A DNA stretch of 64,000 bases from Erythrobacter sp. (GTDB lineage Bacteria; Pseudomonadota; Alphaproteobacteria; Sphingomonadales; Sphingomonadaceae), in assembly GCA_030148605.1 (NCBI GenBank), contig JASBTD010000038.1:1-64000 (forward strand). Direction: 5' to 3'. Below are positions 35,170 to 43,036 of this stretch, one piece after another. The notes beneath the pieces were generated by a model, which did not search any database, was not told the origin of the DNA, and worked only from the letters and a program-made list of their open reading frames with translations. Position 1 is the first letter of the stretch, and every line of letters begins with the position of its first letter. The position numbers were made by a program, and so were the translations under genes.

Positions 35170-35929
35170 CCGCTCGGCATTCTCCGCCCAGCCAGAGCCT
35201 GTCACCATCGATCCGGCATTCGAACCTGCCACCCAGTATGCTGGCCTGAAATGCAGAGAGCTGTTCGCGACCGAACCGCGCGCACCAATAGGGTGCAAGC
35301 GCGGCGTGGGCCGAGCCGGTGGCGGCATCCTCGCGCCCGCTGGAGAACACCCGGCTGATGATGTCGGCGTCTGCGCCACCCGGCGCGGTTGCGCTCACTT
35401 GCAGGTTTCCGAGCGGGCTGATTGCGGCAAGGTCCGGCCTTAGTGCACGCACAGCAGCGGCAGTATCGAACACCGCCAGCGCATAGCCCGCCGCGTTCCA
35501 GCGGATCTCGCCAGGTGCCGCGCCCAGCGCCGCCGCCAGCTCCGGCCAATCGCGCCGCTCCGTCATGATCGCAGGCAAGCACAGCTCGTAACGGTTGGCA
35601 CCTTCCGCTTTGCGGACCGTCACTTCGCGACCGTCTGCCGTGCGCAGCTGTGCCGCATCCTTGCCCGACCGGGTCAACAGCACATGGCCTGCCGCCAGCG
35701 CACCGTGCCCGCATAGTGCAATCTCGCGCTTGGCATCGAACCAGCGGATTGAATGCATTGCCGTTGCTTCCTCGCGCTCGACAAACGCCGTGGCAGGGGC
35801 ACCAATCTCAGTCGCGCGGGCCTGCATTTCGACATCGGGCGGCAACTCATCGCACAGCACCACAGCCGCGCGATTGCCGCGCACGCCTCGGCCCGTGAAC
35901 GCGTCGATCGATACCGGCTGAGAGATCAC
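35162..35929 (-). CDS. PhzF-family isomerase
   Basis: Diaminopimelate-epimerase-like fold. Start SQPVSIDAFTGRGVRGNRAAVVL, RWFDAKREIALCGHGALAAGHVLL and the C-terminal RVFSSGREDAATGSAHAALAPYW are family landmarks. The catalytic Glu of characterised members (in an S-E-T-x-F-V context) is replaced: here the segment reads GAPATAFVERE. So this may be an altered or non-isomerase member. 255 residues. Its start overlaps the end of the CDF gene by four bases (ATGA), giving an operon pdxH-CDF-PhzF. Confidence 0.88.
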   Translation of the reverse strand: MISQPVSIDAFTGRGVRGNRAAVVLCDELPPDVEMQARATEIGAPATAFVEREEATAMHSIRWFDAKREIALCGHGALAAGHVLLTRSGKDAAQLRTADGREVTVRKAEGANRYELCLPAIMTERRDWPELAAALGAAPGEIRWNAAGYALAVFDTAAAVRALRPDLAAISPLGNLQVSATAPGGADADIISRVFSSGREDAATGSAHAALAPYWCARFGREQLSAFQASILGGRFECRIDGDRLWLGGECRAVT

Positions 35930-36843
35930 GAGGGTCTGTCTGGCAACAATTCTTCCGCCGCTACGCCTTCTTCATTGACCAGTCCCTTGGGATCGGGGTG
36001 GATCAACACTTCCACCCCCGGGAAGTCACGCGAAATGCGCGCTTCGACCTCGTCCATCAGATCGTGCACTTCGACGATATTGAGATGCGGGTCGACCGCC
36101 ATGTGGAATTGCACGAAGTCATCCGCGCCGCTGGTGCGGGTGCGCAGATCATGCACGCCGCGAATATCGGGATGCCTGGCCAGCACCGCGAGGAATTCCT
36201 CGCGCCGTTCCTCCGGCCATTCGTGGTCCATCAAATGGTCGATCGCTTCGCCGCCTGCGCGCCACGCCCCCCATGCCAGCCATGCTGCAATGCCCAGCCC
36301 GAACAGCGGATCTGCCGCGCTGAACCCCATGAACTGATCCAGCACCAGCGCCGCGATCACCGCGAGATTGAGAAGCAGGTCAGACTGGTAGTGCAAGTGA
36401 TCGTTCTTGATCGCGAGCGAGCTTGTCTTGCGGATCACATGGCGCTGCCATGCGAGCAGCGCGAAAGTGGCAATGATCGCGATCATGGACACAGCAATGC
36501 CTTCTTCCGCCGCCGCGGTTTCGCCGCCGTCGATCAGCCGGGTGATCGCACGCAGCGCAATGCCGCCCGCAGACAGCGTGATCAGCATGACCTGGAATAT
36601 TGCCGCCAGCGCTTCAGCCTTGCCATGGCCGAAACGGTGGTTCTTGTCTGCCGGTTGCGCGGCGACCCACACGCCGACGAGCGTCGCAATGCTCGCGACA
36701 AGATCCAGCGCGGTATCGGCAAGGCTGCCGAGCATGGCAGTCGAATCGGTGCGCCAGGTGGCCCATAGCTTCAAGCCGACCAGAAACAGCGCGGTCGCGA
36801 TCGACGCGTAAGCTGCGCTGCGGGTAAGCGAACCTCTGCTCAT
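35926..36843 (-). CDS. cation diffusion facilitator transporter (FieF-like)
   Basis: Six membrane helices and a C-terminal cytoplasmic domain (~210-290). Metal-site residues are present as in FieF/YiiP: DxxxD in GSLADTALDLVAS and HxxxD in HLHYQSDLLLN. Also the family signature HRFGHGKAEALAAIFQ. Exports divalent cations such as Zn2+ or Fe2+ by proton antiport. 305 residues. The start overlaps the pdxH stop (ATGA) and the stop overlaps the PhzF start. Confidence 0.94.
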   Translation of the reverse strand: MSRGSLTRSAAYASIATALFLVGLKLWATWRTDSTAMLGSLADTALDLVASIATLVGVWVAAQPADKNHRFGHGKAEALAAIFQVMLITLSAGGIALRAITRLIDGGETAAAEEGIAVSMIAIIATFALLAWQRHVIRKTSSLAIKNDHLHYQSDLLLNLAVIAALVLDQFMGFSAADPLFGLGIAAWLAWGAWRAGGEAIDHLMDHEWPEERREEFLAVLARHPDIRGVHDLRTRTSGADDFVQFHMAVDPHLNIVEVHDLMDEVEARISRDFPGVEVLIHPDPKGLVNEEGVAAEELLPDRPS

Positions 36844-37475
36844 GGGTAAAGCAACGTGCTGGACCAGCTGCCGTCCGCACTGCGGTTGAACTGGCGCCGG
36901 TCATGCAGGCGGTTGGCGCGATCGAGCCAGAACTCGATCCGCTGCGGGTTGAGCGTGAAGCCGGTCCAATGCGGCGGGCGGGGAACCTCGCCAGCCGATT
37001 TGCACGCATCTTCCATATCCTCGACCCGCTTCACATAGGTTGCGCGGCTATCAAGCGGGCGCGACTGGTCGCTGGCGGCGGAACCGACCTGGCTGACGAA
37101 GGGGCGCGAGTGGAAATAGGCATCAGCCATCTCGCTCGACACCTCTGCCAGCGGGCCTTCGATCCGGATTTGGCGGCGCAGGCTCTTCCAGTGGAACAGC
37201 AGGGCCGCCTGCATGTTGCTGCGGATCTCTGCACCCTTGCGGCTCTGCGCATTGGTGTAGAAGGTGAAGCCGTCCGGCCCGTGACCTTTCAACAGCACCA
37301 TGCGCACCGACGGCGCGCCATCGGGCGTGGCGGTGGCGAGCGCCATGGCATTGGCATCATTGGGCTCGGCCTCCCGCGCCTCGGCAAACCACGCGCTGAA
37401 CAGCGCCAGTGGATCGCTGTCCGGGATCTCGCTTTCGCTCAAGCGGGCGAGCTGGTCTGGAGATGGCTCTGGCAC
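36840..37475 (-). CDS. pdxH: pyridoxamine/pyridoxine 5'-phosphate oxidase
   Basis: FMN oxidase forming pyridoxal 5'-phosphate. Motifs: NAMALATATPDGAPSVRMVLLKGHGPDGFTFYTNAQSRKG, FHWKSLRRQIRIEGPLAEV, SRPFVSQVGSAASDQSRPL and the C-terminal signature IEFWLDRANRLHDRRQF. No ATG start exists; GTG at 37475 with AGGA upstream is preferred, while the track uses TTG at 37481. About 211 residues, normal. First of three overlapping genes with CDF and PhzF. Confidence 0.95.
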   Translation of the reverse strand: MPEPSPDQLARLSESEIPDSDPLALFSAWFAEAREAEPNDANAMALATATPDGAPSVRMVLLKGHGPDGFTFYTNAQSRKGAEIRSNMQAALLFHWKSLRRQIRIEGPLAEVSSEMADAYFHSRPFVSQVGSAASDQSRPLDSRATYVKRVEDMEDACKSAGEVPRPPHWTGFTLNPQRIEFWLDRANRLHDRRQFNRSADGSWSSTLLYP

Positions 37476-37677
37476 GTTCAAATCCTACAGCATGGAACAC
37501 ATGGAACACAGTCCTATAGCGAAAAATCCGGCCCGTTCACCCCGTGAGATCGGGCAAACTTGCGAACGGTTCGCAAAGGGAAGATTCTGGTCCATATCGA
37601 TTGACAGTTAGCCGCTTGAGCGGGCGTAGGAAAGCTTGGCGCTTGCCACTCGGCGCTGTCATAACTAGCTAACACGC

Positions 37678-38652
37678 ATGAGCGATCCTTATTCAACCCT
37701 TGGCGTGGCACGCACCGCTTCCGAAGCGGAGATCAAGAGTGCGTATCGCAAGCTCGCCAAGGAGCTGCATCCGGATCGCAACAAGGACAATCCCAAGGCG
37801 GCCGAGCGCTTTTCCGACGCGACCAAGGCCTATGACCTGTTGAGCGACAAGGAAAAGCGCGCGCAGTTCGACCGCGGCGAAATCGACGCCGAAGGCAATC
37901 CCGCCAATCCCTTTGCCGGAATGGGCGGTGGATTTGGCGGAGGGGGTTTCCGCGGCGGTGGCGGCGGGCAACAGGGTTTCCGCCCGGAAGACTTCCAGGG
38001 TTTCAGCAATGACGGGCTGGATTTGGGCGATTTGTTCGAAGGCCTGTTCGGTGGCGGTGGCGGCGGCCAGCGCCGCACATCCGGCATGGGCGGCGGCTTT
38101 GGCAGCCAAAGGCGCCCTCCACCCCCGCCGCAGAAGGGCCCCGATGTGCATTACCGGCTGGCGGTGCCGTTTGTTGATGCGGCATCGCGCGCCGATCAGC
38201 GCATTACGCTGGCAGACGGCAAGACGATCAGCCTGAAATTGCCCGCCGGTGTCGAAGACGGCACGCAAATGCGGCTTAAAGGCAAGGGCAAGCCCGGCCC
38301 CGGCGGCAATGGCGACGGGCTGGTGATGGTCGAAGTCGGCTCGCACCCCTTCTACAAGCGCGATGGTGACAATATCCGCATGGACTTGCCGATCACGCTT
38401 GATGAAGCGTTGAACGGTGCGAAGGTCAAATGCCCCACCGTCGATGGCCCGGTCATGCTGACGATCAAGCCCGGCACCAATGGCGGCACTGTGATGCGGC
38501 TTAAAGGCAAGGGCTGGAACACCAAATCGGGCGGGCGCGGTGACCAGTTGGTGACGCTGGAAATCCAGATGCCGGACCAGCCCGAGGAGCTTGCCAAGCG
38601 GCTCGAAGGCTGGAAAGACGAAAGCAATCCGCGCGCCAAGCTGGGTATGTAA
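37678..38652 (+). CDS. DnaJ-class co-chaperone (CbpA-like, J domain plus C-terminal domains)
   Basis: J domain at residues ~3-68 with the HPD motif in KELHPDRN. A long Gly/Phe-rich linker follows (GGGFGGGGFRGGGGG and more), then two substrate-binding C-terminal beta domains (~155-320). The Cys-rich zinc domain of DnaJ is absent, so it is type II like CbpA. Stimulates DnaK ATPase and binds unfolded protein. The 180-bp region upstream presumably holds its promoter. The downstream YihY gene starts two bases after its stop. Confidence 0.93.
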   Translation: MSDPYSTLGVARTASEAEIKSAYRKLAKELHPDRNKDNPKAAERFSDATKAYDLLSDKEKRAQFDRGEIDAEGNPANPFAGMGGGFGGGGFRGGGGGQQGFRPEDFQGFSNDGLDLGDLFEGLFGGGGGGQRRTSGMGGGFGSQRRPPPPPQKGPDVHYRLAVPFVDAASRADQRITLADGKTISLKLPAGVEDGTQMRLKGKGKPGPGGNGDGLVMVEVGSHPFYKRDGDNIRMDLPITLDEALNGAKVKCPTVDGPVMLTIKPGTNGGTVMRLKGKGWNTKSGGRGDQLVTLEIQMPDQPEELAKRLEGWKDESNPRAKLGM

Positions 38653-38654
38653 CA

Positions 38655-39641
38655 TTGAGCCTGGGTAACCTGCCCGATCCCATTGAACGCGAAGTGCACT
38701 CGCTGTCGCCGGAAACACGGCGGCACGAAGCAGAGACATTGCGCGCCCGGATGATCGACCGGCTCGGCCCGGGAACGCGCATTTTCGAAGTCGTCAAACG
38801 GACGGCGCTTGGCACATTCAATGATGGCTTCATCCACGCCGGCAACCTTGCCTATCTGGCGATGCTGGCGATCTTTCCCTTTTTCATCCTGGGTGCCGCG
38901 CTGTTCGCGCTGATCGGTGGCGCGGGCGAGCAGACCGCCTTGATCGACACTATCGTCAACGCATTCCCGCCAACTGTTGCGCGCACGATCGAGCCGGTCG
39001 CGCGTGACGTGATGGAGGCCCGCCACGGCTGGCTGTTGTGGGTCGGCGCATTGGTTGCGCTGTGGACTGTGTCGAGCCTGGTGGAAACCATTCGAGATAT
39101 CCTGCGCCGCGCCTATGGTACCCAGCCAACCCGCGCTTTCTGGAAATATCGCCTGATCTCCGCCGGGTTCACGCTCGGCGCGGTCGTATTGCTGGTGCTG
39201 TCGCTTTTCGCCCAGGTCGCGATCGGCACTGCCGAGCATCTGATCGAACTGCGTTTCCCGGAACTTGCCGGATCGCTGGCAGAATTGCGCCTTTCGCGCG
39301 CAGTGACAGCGGCCGGCCTGTTCGGTTCGCTATACCTGCTGTTCTACACGCTGACCCCCATGGCATATCGCAGCCGCCGCTATCCCAAATGGCCTGGCGT
39401 CGCCTTTGTCACTGTGTGGTGGCTGCTGGTTTCCACGGCACTGCCGCATGTCTTGCGCAGCTTTTTCACATACAGCCTGACTTACGGCAGTCTGGCCGGG
39501 ATCATGATCGCGCTGTTCTTTTTCTGGCTGATTGGGCTAGGGATGGTTATCGGCGCTGAGCTGAACGCGGCCCTGGCAGTAACGCCGGAAGAGGAAGAGG
39601 CGGCGAAAGCGCTGCAAACGGACGAGGAGGACACCGAATGA
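38655..39641 (+). CDS. YihY/BrkB-family inner-membrane protein
   Basis: 328 residues with about six membrane helices. Motifs: FNDGFIHAGNLAYLAMLAIFPFFILGAALFAL, then DILRRAYGTQPTRAFWKYRLISAGFTLGAVVLLVLSL and YGSLAGIMIALFFFWLIGLGMVIGAELNAAL, as in the YihY/virulence factor BrkB family, formerly called RNase BN. Function unsettled, perhaps lipid or solute movement. TTG start at 38655; an ATG at 38751 is a shorter option. Overlaps fabI by four bases (ATGA). Confidence 0.9.
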   Translation: MSLGNLPDPIEREVHSLSPETRRHEAETLRARMIDRLGPGTRIFEVVKRTALGTFNDGFIHAGNLAYLAMLAIFPFFILGAALFALIGGAGEQTALIDTIVNAFPPTVARTIEPVARDVMEARHGWLLWVGALVALWTVSSLVETIRDILRRAYGTQPTRAFWKYRLISAGFTLGAVVLLVLSLFAQVAIGTAEHLIELRFPELAGSLAELRLSRAVTAAGLFGSLYLLFYTLTPMAYRSRRYPKWPGVAFVTVWWLLVSTALPHVLRSFFTYSLTYGSLAGIMIALFFFWLIGLGMVIGAELNAALAVTPEEEEAAKALQTDEEDTE

Positions 39642-40462
39642 CAGGCTTGATGGCGGGAAAGCGCGGGCTCATCATGGGGCTTGCCAACAACAAGTCATTG
39701 GCGTGGGGGATCGCGCGCAAGCTGCATGAAGCAGGCGCCGAACTGGCCTTTTCCTATCAGGGTGAAGCACTCAGGAAACGTGTCGAACCTTTGGCGGCAG
39801 AGCTTGGCAGTGACTTCCTGATTGATTGCGATGTTTCAGACATGGCCGCGCTTGATGCCGCCTTTGCCACGCTCAAATCGCGCTGGGAAACGATCGACTT
39901 CGTGGTCCATGCGATCGGCTATTCGGACAAGAACGAGCTGCGCGGGAAGTATCTCGATACCTCGCTCGACAATTTCCTCATGACCATGAACATCTCGGCC
40001 TATTCACTGGTCGCGGTGGCGCAGCGCGCCTCTGAAATGATGCCACCGCTCGATGAAGAGGGCAATGGGGGCGGATCGATTGTGACGCTGACCTATTACG
40101 GCGCGGAAAAGGTGATGCCGCATTACAATGTGATGGGGGTTGCCAAGGCAGCGCTGGAAACCAGCGTCAAATATCTTGCCAATGACCTTGGCCCCAAGAA
40201 CATCCGTGTAAATGCGATCAGCGCGGGACCGATCAAGACTCTGGCCGCGAGCGGGATCGGCGATTTCCGCTATATCCTCAAATGGAATGAACTGAACTCG
40301 CCGCTGCGGCGCAATGTGACGATCGACGATGTCGGCGGTGCAGGGCTCTATTTCCTGTCCGACCTGTCATCAGGCGTAACCGGTGAAACGCATCACGTGG
40401 ATGCAGGGTATCACCTTGTCGGCATGAAGCAGGAAGACGCGCCGGACATCGCGCTGGGGTGA
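39638..40462 (+). CDS. fabI: enoyl-[acyl-carrier-protein] reductase (NADH), FabI
   Basis: Last reduction of each fatty-acid elongation cycle. Divergent SDR fold: cofactor loop KRGLIMGLANNKSLAWGIARKL, catalytic Tyr/Lys in YYGAEKVMPHYNVMGVAKAALE, and the FabI-type IKTLAASGIGDFRYILKWNE. 274 residues. Triclosan-sensitive family by type. Last gene of a dnaJ-like-yihY-fabI run; the insertion module starts after it. Confidence 0.97.
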   Translation: MTGLMAGKRGLIMGLANNKSLAWGIARKLHEAGAELAFSYQGEALRKRVEPLAAELGSDFLIDCDVSDMAALDAAFATLKSRWETIDFVVHAIGYSDKNELRGKYLDTSLDNFLMTMNISAYSLVAVAQRASEMMPPLDEEGNGGGSIVTLTYYGAEKVMPHYNVMGVAKAALETSVKYLANDLGPKNIRVNAISAGPIKTLAASGIGDFRYILKWNELNSPLRRNVTIDDVGGAGLYFLSDLSSGVTGETHHVDAGYHLVGMKQEDAPDIALG

Positions 40463-40885
40463 AGGATGGTAAGGGGCATTATCGGCTTTTTTTGATCTCA
40501 TGATGCACGTTATCGGGCATTTACCGATTTTGCTGAGATTCTCTATTTTCGTAGCATTGCGTGCGTGCGTGCGCGTGCGCGAAAGTTGGGTCTTCCGTCG
40601 ATTTTTCGCCCTGCATACTATTGAAATAAAATGATAAATTGGCAAATTCCCTGAAGCTTGTTCTCAGGAAATTTGCGACCCGACTTCAGGGAATTTCTTC
40701 GCACCGCTCAGGGAATGGGGCGCCCTGTCGTTGGGACCCGCCGGCGGCGCCCACGCGCGGCGCATTGCCTCTCGCGCGAATTGGTGCTATCTAGGCCTCA
40801 CTACGCAAGGTTTGCGCCGCCACGGTGACGTGGAGAGTGTTCGCGAGCCGGCTGGCATCCCCACAACTTGTATGGAGAGCCTCTC
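40463..40885. repeat. non-coding stretch with 22-bp-phased direct repeats and a hairpin
   Basis: No gene seen. TCAGGAAAT (40664), TCAGGGAAT (40686) and TCAGGGAAT (40708) recur exactly every 22 bp. An inverted copy (ATTCCCTGA, 40646-40654) makes a 13-bp stem, with one mismatch, with the first direct copy (40642-40676). Also present is a GCGT-rich short tandem run at ~40559-40577 and an AT-rich pocket. The pattern looks like iterons or a multi-site operator at the edge of the inserted module. I recall CAGGGAATTTGC-type repeats from other alphaproteobacteria. Confidence 0.65.
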
Positions 40886-41812
40886 ATGGCCGGCAAGAAA
40901 CGCGCGCCCGTTGGTCGCGGAAATTACGAAGTTGGATATTGCCGGCCGCCGGTCGACACGCGCTGGCAGAAGGGCCAGTCGGGCAACCCGGGCAGACAGT
41001 CCAAGTCTCCTCCTCCGCCTGACCCCGGGCCGCCGCTTGGCGACCCCATGAAAGACGCCGTCCTGAAGGTCATGGGCGAGACGGTCTCCCACGAGGTGAG
41101 GCCAGGCAAGCGGATGCGTATGCCCCGCGCCGAGGCGCTGGTGCGCGAGTTGGCCAGTCGCGCGGAATACGACCCGCGCGCCTTCAAGCAAATCACCGAA
41201 ATGTACGCCGAGGCGCACCGTATGCAGACGGCGCTTCGCAGGGAGATCGAGCAGGAGGAGGAGCTCCGCCGGCAGCGCGAAGTTGATGAGGAAATGCGCC
41301 GAGAGGCGGCTCAGCTACGCCTTGAGGAAGAGAAACGATATATGCGCGCCCTAAAGCGCGAGGAGAAAATGGCCAGGGAGAGGGCCGCCGCCGAGGCCGC
41401 GCAGGTGGCCCAGGCGGCCGAGTTGGAGAGGCTCTGCCTAGCCGCCAAAATCGAGGCGGCGCGAAAGACTGTCGTGGGTGAGGGCGGCGGCGCGGGCGTT
41501 GGGGAGACGCAGGCAGACGCTGTCGGCGCGCGCGAGGCCGGGGGGGATGACCACACCTATGAAGATGCTCGTCTCTGCGAGACTTCCGACGCGCGCCCGC
41601 GCGCCAGGCCTGCGGCGCCGCGTGTGCCGGGGGACGCGCCTACAGTGGCGGTGTCGGACGGCGCGGGCATGGAGACTGTGCCTGCCGAGCCCACTGGCCC
41701 CGTGAGGCGCCGCCATTCACGCGAGCCGATGATACCGGCCGCGAGGCCGTGTGCGGGCCACGGCTATGGCATCGCCGGGCAAGCGTCGCCACCGCCGCCG
41801 AGGTTCAGCTGA
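40886..41812 (+). CDS. DUF5681-type protein with coiled coil
   Basis: The N-terminus has the DUF5681-like pattern EVGYCRPPVDTRWQKGQSGNPGRQSK, typical of phage or mobile-element proteins of unknown role, to ~residue 105. A long charged coiled coil (~110-200; EEELRRQREVDEEMRREAAQ) and a low-complexity Ala/Gly/Pro tail follow. ATG 40886 has GGAGAG upstream. 308 residues. The tail is compositionally odd and may be degenerate. Placed between iteron-like repeats and higBA, it belongs to the inserted module. Confidence 0.7.
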   Translation: MAGKKRAPVGRGNYEVGYCRPPVDTRWQKGQSGNPGRQSKSPPPPDPGPPLGDPMKDAVLKVMGETVSHEVRPGKRMRMPRAEALVRELASRAEYDPRAFKQITEMYAEAHRMQTALRREIEQEEELRRQREVDEEMRREAAQLRLEEEKRYMRALKREEKMARERAAAEAAQVAQAAELERLCLAAKIEAARKTVVGEGGGAGVGETQADAVGAREAGGDDHTYEDARLCETSDARPRARPAAPRVPGDAPTVAVSDGAGMETVPAEPTGPVRRRHSREPMIPAARPCAGHGYGIAGQASPPPPRFS

Positions 41813-41880
41813 GTTTGCCGCCCGGCTGCGGGCCAAGGTCAAAGTTGCCTTGCCCATTGCCGTCGGTCGGGAAGGGGGTG

Positions 41881-41920
41881 TCAAGCATCACTTGACATGC
41901 CAAGCGATGCTTGATATATG
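41881..41920 (+). promoter_or_regulatory. higBA promoter with inverted-repeat operator, apparently leaderless
   Basis: TTGACA (41892-41897), a 17-bp spacer and TATATG (41915-41920) form a near-consensus sigma-70 promoter. The perfect 9-bp inverted repeat TCAAGCATC/GATGCTTGA (41881-41889, 41906-41914) brackets the -35 element and abuts the -10, as expected for HigA autorepression. The toxin ATG is only six bases after the -10 box, so transcription should start at or next to it. Confidence 0.75.
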
Positions 41921-41925
41921 GGCGC

Positions 41926-42210
41926 ATGGATATCGAAAGCATTTCCCACAAGGGCCTGCGCCGGTTTTTCGAGACTGGGAACGCCAAGGGCCTGGTTGGC
42001 GATGTGCACCGTCTCCGCAAAATGCTGGCGTTTATCGATGCTGCCGCCAGCTTTGATGAACTCGCTGTCCCGCCCAATTACGGGTTACACGAGCTGGTTG
42101 GCGACAAAGCTGGGCGTTGGGCAATGACCGTTACCCGAAACTGGCGACTGACCTTCATCAAGCTCGATGAGCACAGCGTCGCTGAACTTGACCTAGAGGA
42201 CTACCACTGA
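41926..42210 (+). CDS. higB: HigB-family toxin (RelE superfamily mRNA interferase)
   Basis: 94 residues in the HigB/RelE fold: GLRRFFETGNAKGLVGDVHRLRKMLAFIDAAAS, the core LHELVGDKAGRWAMTVTRNWRLTFIKLDE and the end ELDLEDYH. HigB cleaves mRNA on translating ribosomes. The toxin precedes the antitoxin, as usual in hig loci, and the genes share one base (TGATG). ATG 41926 lacks a ribosome-binding site, consistent with a leaderless message. Part of the inserted module, where it would stabilise the element. Confidence 0.93.
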   Translation: MDIESISHKGLRRFFETGNAKGLVGDVHRLRKMLAFIDAAASFDELAVPPNYGLHELVGDKAGRWAMTVTRNWRLTFIKLDEHSVAELDLEDYH

Positions 42211-42512
42211 TGGCCCTGACCATGCACCCCTCGCTGGCGGTTCATCCGGGCGACTGGCTGAAGAGCGAAGTTGTCGAGCCGCATGGCGTCAGCATCAACC
42301 GGCTAGCGGCCAGCTTCCACGTGTCTCGGCAGGCTCTCAGCAACCTGTTCAACGGGCGCGCGGCCCTGTCTGCCGAGATGGCCATCCGGTTCGAGAAGGC
42401 CTTCGGCATCAAGGCTGATACGCTGATGCGGATGCAGACCGCCTATGACATGGCCCTGGCCCGGGCTCATGCCGACGACATCGTCGTCGATGAGGTTCTG
42501 GCGGCGGCCTGA
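42210..42512 (+). CDS. higA: HigA-family antitoxin (XRE HTH)
   Basis: 100 residues: HPGDWLKSEVVEPHGVSINRLAASFHVSRQALSNLFNGRAALSAEMAIRFEKAFGIKADTLMRMQ is the HigA addiction-module antidote pattern with a helix-turn-helix. It neutralises HigB and represses the operon, probably through the inverted repeat at 41881-41914. Translationally coupled to higB. Followed by 228 bp without a gene. Confidence 0.95.
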   Translation: MALTMHPSLAVHPGDWLKSEVVEPHGVSINRLAASFHVSRQALSNLFNGRAALSAEMAIRFEKAFGIKADTLMRMQTAYDMALARAHADDIVVDEVLAAA

Positions 42513-42740
42513 TCGCATCAAGTCGCAGCCTGAACCTCATCCGGTTGGGCTGCTCAAAAACCCCCGCCCTTTGGTGCGCTGATCCTACTGTCCAAAACCG
42601 CAAACGAGTGGATAGACGTCAGACGCACTTCACGGCGTTGCGGGGTGCGGCTCTGCGATTTCAACCAAGAAAGCGGAGACGTTGACCTATTACGCTGCGC
42701 GTTTTCGTTCGGAGCGTGAAAACGCCATACGCTTGCTGCG

Positions 42741-43001
42741 TCAGCGTTCCTTGTCTCGATCGCCGCCCTGAGCGTGAATGCGAATGCCTGGTGCGTCGTT
42801 GGGAGCCCCAATGAACTCGATGCCTGCAGCCTCGAGGGCGGACTTAAGGCGGTAGATGGTGTTGAGGTTTGCAGCTTCGACTTGGTCGACCGCCTCTATG
42901 CGTTTGATTGTGCGATCGCCCACATCAGCTTTGAACGCCAGCTCTTGGATTGTCCAACGCAGTGCTGCGCGCGCCATCCGAATCTGCCGGCCATCAATCA
43001 T
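42741..43001 (-). CDS. XRE-type HTH transcriptional regulator
   Basis: 86 residues: MIDGRQIRMARAALRWTIQELAFKADVGDRTIKRIEAVDQ is a Cro/CI-type helix-turn-helix, followed by a short tail typical of stand-alone phage-like repressors (IYRLKSALEAAGIEFIGA). The ATG at 43001 has GGAG upstream, better than the TTG at 43013 used by the track. Divergent from the recombinase; the 35-bp gap contains CCCTAAAGGG, a possible shared operator. Confidence 0.82.
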   Translation of the reverse strand: MIDGRQIRMARAALRWTIQELAFKADVGDRTIKRIEAVDQVEAANLNTIYRLKSALEAAGIEFIGAPNDAPGIRIHAQGGDRDKER

Positions 43002-43036
43002 TGACAGCTCCAATAATGACCCCTAAAGGGCCATTT

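Noticed and set aside
37693-38739. 348-codon minus-strand ORF opposite the DnaJ-like gene
   Set aside because: Antisense shadow of a Gly-rich gene; the plus strand has the J domain and HPD motif.
40559-40577. Short GCGT tandem run as a CRISPR or phase-variable repeat
   Set aside because: Only a few imperfect units, no spacers and not inside a coding region.
42513-42740. Possible gene in the gap between higA and the HTH gene
   Set aside because: Open frames here have no start signal or protein character; it looks like non-coding or remnant DNA.
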